DNA of 12,234 nt from the NCBI GenBank assembly GCA_036003885.1, contig DASYSA010000689.1, positions 1 through 12,234 of the forward strand. Reading direction: 5' to 3'. Numbering within the stretch: position 1 is the first letter of the stretch; every line of letters begins with the position of its first letter. The notes below the pieces were generated by a model. The model was not told where the DNA came from. It did not search any database and saw only the letters and a program-made list of their open reading frames with translations. This DNA comes from DASYSA01 sp036003885 (lineage in GTDB: Bacteria > Acidobacteriota > Blastocatellia > UBA7656). Of the stretch, positions 7,104-12,234 are shown one piece after another. The translations under genes and the position numbers were made by a program.

Positions 7104-8573
7104 ATGCAAATGCCAAGTACCATCGGCGACCTGAAGAACAGCGAATTTAATGAGCAACGGATCCGCGCGCGCTCAATAAAGGATGAGTTACGCGAAAACC
7201 TGATTCAAAGACTCGATCGAGGTCAAGCCATCTTTCCGGGCATTGTCGGATATGACGACTCCGTGATACCCCAGATCGTCAATGCCATCCTGTCCCGCCA
7301 TAACTTCATTCTGCTGGGACTGCGCGGACAGGCCAAGAGCCGGATCCTCCGCGAGCTCGCCGGCCTGCTCGACGAACGCATACCAGCCATCGAGGGCTGC
7401 GAGATAAACGACAATCCATACGCTCCGATATGCAAGCCCTGCAGGCAGCGAGTGAATGCTCTGGGTGACGGCACTCCCGTCACCTTCATCGCGCGGGCGG
7501 CCAGGTACGTCGAGAAGCTTGCGACTCCGGACGTTACCATTGCCGATCTTATCGGCGACCTGGATCCAATCAAGGCCGCGAGGGGTGGCCACATTCTGTC
7601 GGACGAGTTGACAATTCACTACGGGTTGCTCCCGAGAGCAAATCGAGGAGTCTTCGCCATCAACGAGCTGCCCGACCTGGCGAGCAAGGTTCAGGTTGGA
7701 CTGTTCAACATTATGCAGGAGGGCGACGTCCAGATTAAGGGTTATCCGATTCGTATGCCGCTCGATGTATTGCTGGTCTTCTCAGCCAATCCCGAGGATT
7801 ATACGGCTCGCGGAAAGATTATCACTCCCCTGAAGGATCGGATCGGCTCGGAGGTCATCACTCACTATCCGGCAACCATCGAGGAGGGTGTTGAGATAAC
7901 CAGACAGGAGGCCTGGCTGAGCCGCGGCGGGCAGAATGCGTCCGTTCCCGAGTTCATAATGCGCACCGTCGAACAGATAGCGTTTGAAGCCCGCAGTGAT
8001 CAGAGAGTGGACAGACGCTCAGGGGTCAGCCAGCGCCTTCCGATCTCGGTCGTCGAGAACGTGATGTCAAATGCCGAACGCAGGAAGCTGCTGACTGGGG
8101 AGAAGGCCATCGTGCCGCGCATCAGCGATCTGTACGCCGCCATACCGTCAATTACCGGGAAACTCGAACTTGAGTACGAAGGCGAGCAAAAGGGAGCGGC
8201 GGCCGTCGCGCGCGATTTGGTAAAAGCCGCGGTAGGCAAGACGTTTGAAGCCTATTGCGGACACCTCGACTGCTCAGAGGTCATAAACTGGTTTGATAGC
8301 GGCGGCACACTGCGTGTGGGCGACACCGAGAGCGCGGAGATCTGTTTGACGGGTTTTCGCCAGGTCAGTGGCCTGCTCAGTATCGCCTCTCAATCGGGAC
8401 TGGTCGAGGGGACCAGCCCAGGCCTGGCCGTCGCCGTCTGTGAGCTGATTCTGGAAGGCCTTCACGCTCATAAGAAGATCAGCCGAAGCGACGAGCGGGG
8501 TTATGCGGCGGCCAAACCGGAGGCTCGCAACTACGGATATGAGAGTTTCAGCCGCTCGCGCAGGGTGAACTGA
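7104..8573 (+). CDS. MoxR/Mg-chelatase subunit I-like AAA+ ATPase
   Basis: This is a cytoplasmic AAA+ ATPase of the BchI/ChlI-MoxR clade, 489 residues. Such proteins use ATP hydrolysis to remodel partners or insert metals, usually with a VWA protein, and one is encoded two genes downstream. Visible motifs from ATG 7104: Walker A GLRGQAKS at 72-79 (Lys78), Walker B-like FAINELPDL with Asn187-Glu188 in place of the usual Asp-Glu, sensor-1 Asn229 in FSANPED, and a candidate arginine finger Arg246 in PLKDR. A Cys set (Cys99, Cys110, Cys113 in CKPC) sits between Walker A and Walker B and could bind zinc or another metal. A helical lid domain follows to the C-terminus. It leads an apparent operon with the ferritin-like and VWA genes. 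Magnesium chelation is unlikely because no large BchH-type subunit is seen here. Confidence 0.9.
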   Translation: MQMPSTIGDLKNSEFNEQRIRARSIKDELRENLIQRLDRGQAIFPGIVGYDDSVIPQIVNAILSRHNFILLGLRGQAKSRILRELAGLLDERIPAIEGCEINDNPYAPICKPCRQRVNALGDGTPVTFIARAARYVEKLATPDVTIADLIGDLDPIKAARGGHILSDELTIHYGLLPRANRGVFAINELPDLASKVQVGLFNIMQEGDVQIKGYPIRMPLDVLLVFSANPEDYTARGKIITPLKDRIGSEVITHYPATIEEGVEITRQEAWLSRGGQNASVPEFIMRTVEQIAFEARSDQRVDRRSGVSQRLPISVVENVMSNAERRKLLTGEKAIVPRISDLYAAIPSITGKLELEYEGEQKGAAAVARDLVKAAVGKTFEAYCGHLDCSEVINWFDSGGTLRVGDTESAEICLTGFRQVSGLLSIASQSGLVEGTSPGLAVAVCELILEGLHAHKKISRSDERGYAAAKPEARNYGYESFSRSRRVN

Positions 8574-8676
8574 CAATCGGACAGAGAGACGGCAAAGCGC
8601 ACCTCCTCGAATGTTCCGGGTGTTCGCCGGAGTTCCGGACTGTCCGTGACGTTGTCGGCTGAAGAAGGAGCACATG

Positions 8677-9096
8677 ATGGGTATTGCCTGGCATGCACCT
8701 TATGAACTGTTGAAACCGGAGACTCGCGATTTTGCTCGGGCCGTCCACTCTCTGATGGAAGAGCTGGAAGCGATAGATTGGTATGGGCAGCGCGTGGATG
8801 TTACTGACGATGACGAGTTGCGTCGCATCCTCGAGCACAACCGCGATGAGGAGAAGGAGCACGCGGCAATGGTGCTCGAATGGATTCGACGCCGGGATCC
8901 GAAGTTCGATGAGCACTTGAGAACCTACCTGTTCTCGTCGGGCGATATCTTATTGGTGGAGGAGCGCTCAGCAGCTCTGCCTCGGTCGCAGGAAGCAGGT
9001 CCAGAGACGCCGCAGCCAGCCGACTCGCCCGCCGACAACGGCGGAGATGCGAGGCCGAGTCTGACCGTAGGGAGCCTCAGGCCCAGAAAGAAGTAA
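8677..9096 (+). CDS. Encapsulated ferritin-like protein (EncFtn) with encapsulin cargo-loading peptide
   Basis: This is a ferroxidase of the encapsulated-ferritin family, which oxidises Fe(II) at a dimer interface and delivers iron into an encapsulin shell. It has 139 residues. The core closely matches Rhodospirillum rubrum EncFtn as I recall it: MEELEAIDWY then HNRDEEKEHAAM. The ferroxidase ligands Glu32, Glu62 and His65 of that protein correspond to Glu29, Glu59 and His62 here, and Trp35-Tyr36 is kept. After the two-helix core (to about 92) comes a Pro/Ala/Glu-rich linker of about 35 residues, then LTVGSLR (129-135) followed by PRKK. This is a classical encapsulin targeting peptide. AAGGAG lies 6 nt before ATG 8677; ATG 8674 is only 3 nt away, so 8677 is preferred. 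The gene sits between an AAA+ ATPase and a VWA gene, and no shell gene is in the window. Confidence 0.93.
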   Translation: MGIAWHAPYELLKPETRDFARAVHSLMEELEAIDWYGQRVDVTDDDELRRILEHNRDEEKEHAAMVLEWIRRRDPKFDEHLRTYLFSSGDILLVEERSAALPRSQEAGPETPQPADSPADNGGDARPSLTVGSLRPRKK

Positions 9097-9160
9097 GAAA
9101 TGCGAAATGCGAAATTCGAAATGCGGAATTTCGCATTTCGAATTTCGCATTTCGCATTTC
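9097..9160. repeat. Perfect 29-bp palindrome built from 7-nt repeats
   Basis: Arms 9097-9125 and 9132-9160 are perfect inverted repeats with a 6-nt loop GAATTT. Each arm is a run of heptamers GAAATGC/GAAATTC (or the complement). It starts on the base after the ferritin-like stop codon and ends 5 nt before ATG 9166 of the VWA gene. It therefore fills the whole gap and removes any normal ribosome site. The RNA hairpin could attenuate transcription, protect upstream mRNA or hide the start codon. Confidence 0.95.
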
Positions 9161-9165
9161 CTCTC

Positions 9166-10428
9166 ATGCCATTCGCAAAATACTCAAAATGGACCGGCGT
9201 TGATGGAGAGTCGCTCAGCCTCGAAGAGTTGCTCGACCGCCTGGCCGACTTCCTGCTGCAGAGCGGCTTCGAGAGCTCGTACCCCGACGACTGGGACGAT
9301 CGACAGCGCTCTCTCGACGCCCTGCGGGATGCCCTGATGAGGGCATTGATGGAGGATGATCTCCTCTCTCAGCAGGAACTGGATCAGTTCACCAATGACG
9401 ATGGCAGCCTCGATGAAGAGGCGCTCGCGGCATTGGTTGATCGCCTCATCGAACGCCTGATCGAGGAAGGCTATTTGACTGTTAGCGAAGGGCGGAACCA
9501 GGCTCGTCCCGACTCGATCCCCTCATCCCGGCGCGGAACAACCGGAAAAGCAATCGAGCGAAGCGTCAAGTTCGAGGTGACCGACAAGGGTCTGGACTTC
9601 CTTGGCTTCAAAGCACTGAAGGACCTGGTCGGATCGCTGGGAAAGTCCTCCTTCGGCCGTCACGACACCAATCATCTTTCCACCGGCATCGAAGCCAGCG
9701 CCTCACCAAAACGTTATGAGTTCGGCGATACTCTGAACCTGGACGTGAATGCGACGCTGCGCTCGGCCCTTCAGCGAGAGGGACTGGGAGTGCCGGTCAA
9801 CCTTGAATACTCGGACCTGATGGTTCACCAGACCGATTACCAGAGTTCGTGTGCAACTGTGCTGATGCTGGATTGTTCCCACTCGATGATTCTCTACGGC
9901 GAGGATCGGTTTACCCCTGCGAAGCGAGTAGCGCTGGCGCTCACCCATTTGATCAGGACTCAATACCCGGGAGACAGCCTTCGCGTGGTCCTCTTTCACG
10001 ACTCCGCAGAAGAGATTCCGCTGTCAACGGTTGCCCGCGCCCAGGTCGGACCTTATCACACGAATACCAAAGAAGGCCTCAGACTGGCGCGGCGGATCCT
10101 GAGCGCTCAGCGAAAAGACATGCGTCAGATCATAATGATCACCGACGGCAAGCCCTCGGCCATCACGCTCGAAGATGGCCGAATATACAAGAATCCTATG
10201 GGGCTCGATCCTCGAATATTGAGCGAGACCTTCAAGGAAGTTGCCGCCTGCCGGCGCAGCCAAATCATGATCAACACATTCATGCTGGCCGACGATTATT
10301 ATCTTGTGGACTTCGTTAAGAAGGTGACCGAGATATGTGAGGGTAAGGCCTACTTTACGACTACATTGACGCTGGGCCAGTACATCCTGATGGACTATCT
10401 GAACAGGCGGACAAGGCGAGTGCGCTAA
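9166..10428 (+). CDS. VWA-domain (MIDAS) protein, partner of the AAA+ ATPase
   Basis: This is a 420-residue protein of the ChlD/CoxE-like VWA group, probably the metal-dependent adaptor that works with the MoxR-type ATPase encoded upstream. The N-terminal half is helical and strongly acidic (DDWDD, EELLDRLADFLL, ALVDRLIERLIEEGYL). Residues ~230-400 are the von Willebrand A domain. The MIDAS motif is DCSHS at Asp236/Ser238/Ser240, with a Thr near 299-301 in HTNTKEG and Asp327 in ITDGKPS. ATG 9166 is chosen because upstream codons from ATG 9100 only translate the palindromic repeat, giving a low-complexity heptapeptide pattern. No ribosome site precedes 9166, so translation may be coupled, unconventional, or begin within the repeat. 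It is the third gene of the operon and ends before a hairpin terminator. Confidence 0.88.
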   Translation: MPFAKYSKWTGVDGESLSLEELLDRLADFLLQSGFESSYPDDWDDRQRSLDALRDALMRALMEDDLLSQQELDQFTNDDGSLDEEALAALVDRLIERLIEEGYLTVSEGRNQARPDSIPSSRRGTTGKAIERSVKFEVTDKGLDFLGFKALKDLVGSLGKSSFGRHDTNHLSTGIEASASPKRYEFGDTLNLDVNATLRSALQREGLGVPVNLEYSDLMVHQTDYQSSCATVLMLDCSHSMILYGEDRFTPAKRVALALTHLIRTQYPGDSLRVVLFHDSAEEIPLSTVARAQVGPYHTNTKEGLRLARRILSAQRKDMRQIIMITDGKPSAITLEDGRIYKNPMGLDPRILSETFKEVAACRRSQIMINTFMLADDYYLVDFVKKVTEICEGKAYFTTTLTLGQYILMDYLNRRTRRVR

Positions 10429-10432
10429 TGTC

Positions 10433-10466
10433 GAAGTAGCGCGGGACGGCTGTCCTGCGCTACTTC
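10433..10466. terminator. Strong hairpin between convergent genes, candidate bidirectional terminator
   Basis: GAAGTAGCGCGGGAC and GTCCTGCGCTACTTC pair over 15 bp with one G-T position and a GGCT loop. It lies 4 nt after the VWA stop and 51 nt before the end of the oppositely oriented response-regulator gene. There is no U-run on the + strand, so classic intrinsic termination is not assured. It may also be a copy of a dispersed palindromic repeat. Confidence 0.55.
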
Positions 10467-10517
10467 CGAATATGTTCCAATCGCAATCCGGATCTGACTA
10501 TCTCCGGAAATCAACCA

Positions 10518-11015
10518 CTACCGGGGAAACGGCATCGCGGCTTTCGTTGCCGGAAAGACCACGCCCACTGGCGCCATTGTGGGATTCATCTCTATTGCCT
10601 CGGCGAGATCGGCGAATGCAATCTTGTCCTCCCTCGGAGGAAGGCCGGCCAGCTGCTGTTCGACACAGGCGATCAGTTCAGAGCGGTTGATCGGTTTGCA
10701 CAACAGATCATCTGCTCCGTAGTTCTTTTTGACTTCCCACTTGTATGAGGGCTTCGTATATACCCCTGTGAGCAGGACGACCTTTGGTGCGTCCTCGAGT
10801 TCCTTGATTGCCTTACACGCGAGAAAACCGTGCAACCTCGGCATCAAGCCGTCAGCGATGACCAGATCGGGCTTCTCACTTGCCGCCATCTCGACAGCCT
10901 TCTGGCCGTCTTCCGCGAAGATGACCTGGTACCCCTCGGGCTCCAACATCATCCTGAGCGCTTCTCTTATGAGGAGCGAATCGTCCGCTACTAATATTTT
11001 CCTGTGTGTCGACAT
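10518..11015 (-). CDS. Stand-alone CheY-like response regulator
   Basis: This is a single-domain receiver of 165 residues that takes a phosphate from an unknown histidine kinase. The acidic pocket Asp11-Asp12 (VADDS), phospho-acceptor Asp55 (VIADGLMP), switch Thr83 (LLTG) and Lys107 (CKP) are all present, so it should be active. After the receiver (to about residue 122) comes a ~40-residue tail rich in Ala and Pro with no DNA-binding or enzymatic domain, so output is probably by protein contact. ATG 11015 has GAGAGG 5 nt upstream on the minus strand. No kinase gene is in the window. It converges on the VWA gene. Confidence 0.93.
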   Translation of the reverse strand: MSTHRKILVADDSLLIREALRMMLEPEGYQVIFAEDGQKAVEMAASEKPDLVIADGLMPRLHGFLACKAIKELEDAPKVVLLTGVYTKPSYKWEVKKNYGADDLLCKPINRSELIACVEQQLAGLPPREDKIAFADLAEAIEMNPTMAPVGVVFPATKAAMPFPR

Positions 11016-11072
11016 GGCTACCTCTCAGGCGAATTGCAAAAATGTCAAATCAGCAAAGCTTTCTGCCCCAGA

Positions 11073-11276
11073 TTACTCTGCGCCCGAAGGGGCGAGATTG
11101 ATGTGTAGGATCCAGCGTCTGGAGGCTTCGATATCCACAAGATGTAAGGCAAGCTCTATGCCCGGCAGCGAATCGAAGCCAGGGTGAACCGTTTGGCTAA
11201 GGATACTATGACTTGCGGGGAGCATTCCGGCTACGTTCTCCTGGACCCAATGAAAGAGAGGGCAATCGCCCCACAC
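11073..11276 (-). CDS. Doubtful small ORF upstream of the response regulator
   Basis: This would be a 67-residue soluble product on the same strand as the response regulator, ending 57 nt before its start. It begins with GTG and lacks a visible ribosome site; the only inner ATG is at residue 18. The composition is plausible for a protein (for example LELALH-like and ASRRWILHI stretches), but I recognise no family. The frame is closed by a stop 24 nt upstream of the GTG. It could be a small real gene, a remnant, or chance. Confidence 0.25.
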   Translation of the reverse strand: MWGDCPLFHWVQENVAGMLPASHSILSQTVHPGFDSLPGIELALHLVDIEASRRWILHINLAPSGAE

Positions 11277-11310
11277 AGTTCTGCTGACGATGTAGAACTA
11301 AAGGGCATCG

Positions 11311-11462
11311 GCAGCAGGCAGTAGGCAGTGAGCAGCAGGCAGTGAGCAGCAGGCAGTTGCAGGAAGGAACAGGAGTAAGCAATAGTAAGCAGGCGGAGCT
11401 TGTTAGTCGTTCAGTAGGTAGTTACCTGCTGCATACTTTGTCTACAGCCTACTGCCTACTCC
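11311..11462. repeat. Heptanucleotide repeat array with inverted partner
   Basis: From 11311 to 11359 there are seven consecutive 7-nt units (variants GCAGCAG, GCAGTAG, GCAGTGA), including a 14-nt higher-order unit present twice. At 11442-11462 there are three units on the opposite strand sense (CTACAGC, CTACTGC, CTACTCC). The two parts pair best over 11 bp (11316-11326 with 11447-11457). The roughly 80 nt between them contains degraded related words. Confidence 0.8.
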
Positions 11463-11590
11463 TGATATGAAAGCCTTCTGGAGATTTCTATAGACCGCCA
11501 TTCGAATCCCTAGTATCATCTGTTAACGTCTCACGGCCCCCAAGATCAACGTCGTCGAGCGGTTCAAAAAGGTTTCGGACAGGGGTTGGG

Positions 11591-11953
11591 ATGGGCAGCA
11601 GCACGGGGTTCATTACTCACAAAGGGAAGCGAATATTCTTCATCGATTTCTCTGATTGTAATGCGGAAGAGATTCTCAGCCGCATAGAGAGCTCGCGTTC
11701 CATCATTCAAAGTCAGCCTGCGGCCTCCGTTCTGACATTGACCTATGTGCGCAACGCACGATTCGATCGCAGAGTCAGTCAGAGCCTCAAAGAGTACTCG
11801 AGGGATAACAAGCCGTTTGTCAGAGCAGCGGCGATCGTAGGCTTGAGCGGTCTAATGGAGATAATCCTCCACGCCGTGGTGATGTTCACCCGCAGGAAGT
11901 TCTCGATCTTCGAAGACCTCGAGGAGGCGAAGGACTGGCTCGCGGAGAATTAG
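11591..11953 (+). CDS. SpoIIAA/STAS-like small protein
   Basis: The product is 120 residues, about the length of a single STAS-like domain. The pattern fits the SpoIIAA-like group (PF11964 type): a first strand pair KRIFFIDFSDCN, a helix EEILSRIESSRSII, a strand SVLTLTYV, a helix, a strand KPFVRAAAIVGLSG, then a helix and FEDLEEAKDWLAEN at the end. Such proteins are cytoplasmic and usually bind partner proteins or small ligands; the precise role is unknown. It lacks the typical DSSG phospho-serine motif of anti-anti-sigma factors as far as I can see, so a sigma-switch role is not supported. ATG 11591 is preceded by a G-rich AGGGG about 4 nt away. It converges on the permease gene downstream. 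Confidence 0.75.
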   Translation: MGSSTGFITHKGKRIFFIDFSDCNAEEILSRIESSRSIIQSQPAASVLTLTYVRNARFDRRVSQSLKEYSRDNKPFVRAAAIVGLSGLMEIILHAVVMFTRRKFSIFEDLEEAKDWLAEN

Positions 11954-11956
11954 CCC

Positions 11957-12029
11957 AGAGGTCAGACATCAGAGGTCAGACTTCTGACTTCTGACTTCTG
12001 ACCTCTGACTTCTGACCTCTGATCTCTGC
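11957..12029. repeat. Heptanucleotide inverted repeat between convergent genes (possible terminator)
   Basis: The left part 11957-11980 has units AGAGGTC/AGACATC. The right part 11981-12029 has seven units (CTTCTGA, CCTCTGA and a degenerate last one). Bases 11957-11980 pair with 11997-12020 at 22 of 24 positions over a 16-nt loop. It begins 3 nt after the STAS-like stop and touches the stop codon of the opposite permease gene, so the stem could end transcription both ways. Confidence 0.9.
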
Positions 12030-12234
12030 TACGTATAGCGCAGCCAGCGCCCGAGCTCGGCTATGCTGGGGCGCTTTCCGTACATCAGGATGCCAACTCG
12101 ATAGATTCGCGCCGCCAGCCAAACGGCCGCCAATATCGCAACCACCATTCCGCCGATTGATGTCAGGACCTGCCACATCGGCGGATTCACGAGCGAGATC
12201 CGCATCATCATGAGCGTCGGCGCGAAGAACGGGA
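12029..12234 (-). CDS. ABC-2-type transporter permease, C-terminal end only
   Basis: Only the last 68 or so residues are in the window; the 5' part of the gene lies beyond base 12234 and the frame stays open to the edge. The sequence reads FFAPTLMMMRIS, then NPPMWQ, a membrane segment (VLTSIGGMVVAILAAVWLAARI) and a short cytosolic tail with ILMYGKRPS, ending LRYT. This pattern is typical of the end of NatB-like ABC-2 permeases: a final transmembrane helix with a YGKRP-type tail. The substrate cannot be inferred. The ATP-binding partner would be expected upstream on the same strand, outside the window. Its stop codon overlaps the last degenerate repeat unit. Confidence 0.8.
   Translation of the reverse strand, partial: PFFAPTLMMMRISLVNPPMWQVLTSIGGMVVAILAAVWLAARIYRVGILMYGKRPSIAELGRWLRYT

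Larger units (their letters stand above)
11016..11590. other. Long intergenic stretch between divergent genes
   Basis: This 575-nt gap separates the minus-strand response regulator from the plus-strand STAS-like gene. It holds one doubtful minus-strand ORF (11073-11276) and a heptanucleotide repeat array with a shorter inverted partner (11311-11462). In 11463-11590 I see no convincing promoter match, although the STAS-like gene must be driven from somewhere here. Confidence 0.6.

Noticed and set aside
9097..9160. CRISPR array
   Set aside because: Repeat units are 7 nt with no spacers and form a palindrome; the same holds for the other two arrays. No cas genes are present.
10472..11187. Plus-strand ORFs opposite the response regulator
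   Set aside because: The minus strand encodes a receiver domain with all catalytic residues; the plus-strand frames have no recognisable features.
11591..11953. Anti-anti-sigma factor acting with the response regulator
   Set aside because: No DSSG-type phosphorylation motif and no kinase or phosphatase gene nearby; the genes are divergent, with a long gap.
11976..12176. Minus-strand ORF ending in a repeating KSEVRSQ-like tail
   Set aside because: The tail is translation of the heptamer repeat and the rest overlaps the ABC-2 permease in a different frame.

Overview
The window is a 12.2 kb stretch of a GC-rich bacterial chromosome, probably Gram-negative: it carries a tripartite RND efflux system with an outer-membrane TolC-type channel, and a predicted outer-membrane barrel. 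The mix of families (Cus-type efflux with a cupredoxin tail, MoxR/BchI-like ATPase plus VWA protein, encapsulated ferritin, many palindromic intergenic repeats) resembles soil Acidobacteriota of the Blastocatellia type. That placement rests on recalled gene content, not on a marker gene, and is tentative.

Region 1 (1-4915, + strand) is a Cu(I)/Ag(I) efflux operon in the order cusA (3' part only), cusC-like, cusB-like. The CusA fragment keeps the three-methionine metal site. The CusB-like adaptor ends in an extra cupredoxin-like domain. A 146-bp element with perfect 27-bp inverted arms (REP pair or MITE) lies between cusA and the channel gene. Region 2 (about 5040-7008, + strand) looks like a periplasmic metal/thiol module: a good sigma-70 promoter, a small Cys-containing secreted protein of unknown function, a TlpA/thioredoxin-fold protein with a Cys-rich front domain, and a predicted beta-barrel protein lacking a signal peptide.

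Region 3 (7104-10428, + strand) is the most unusual part. A MoxR/Mg-chelatase-like AAA+ ATPase and a VWA (MIDAS) protein normally form a pair. Here an encapsulated-ferritin (EncFtn) gene with a C-terminal encapsulin cargo-loading peptide stands between them. No encapsulin shell gene is in the window. This suggests a link between ferritin-nanocompartment iron chemistry and an AAA+/VWA metallochaperone-type machine.

Region 4 (10429-12234) holds a stand-alone CheY-like response regulator (- strand), a doubtful small ORF, a SpoIIAA/STAS-like protein (+ strand) and the 3' end of an ABC-2-type permease gene (- strand). Three different heptanucleotide (7-nt period) repeat arrays, each with an inverted arrangement, occupy intergenic gaps at 9097-9160, 11311-11462 and 11957-12029. 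They have unrelated unit sequences but the same architecture, which points to a repeat-generating process rather than copies of one element.
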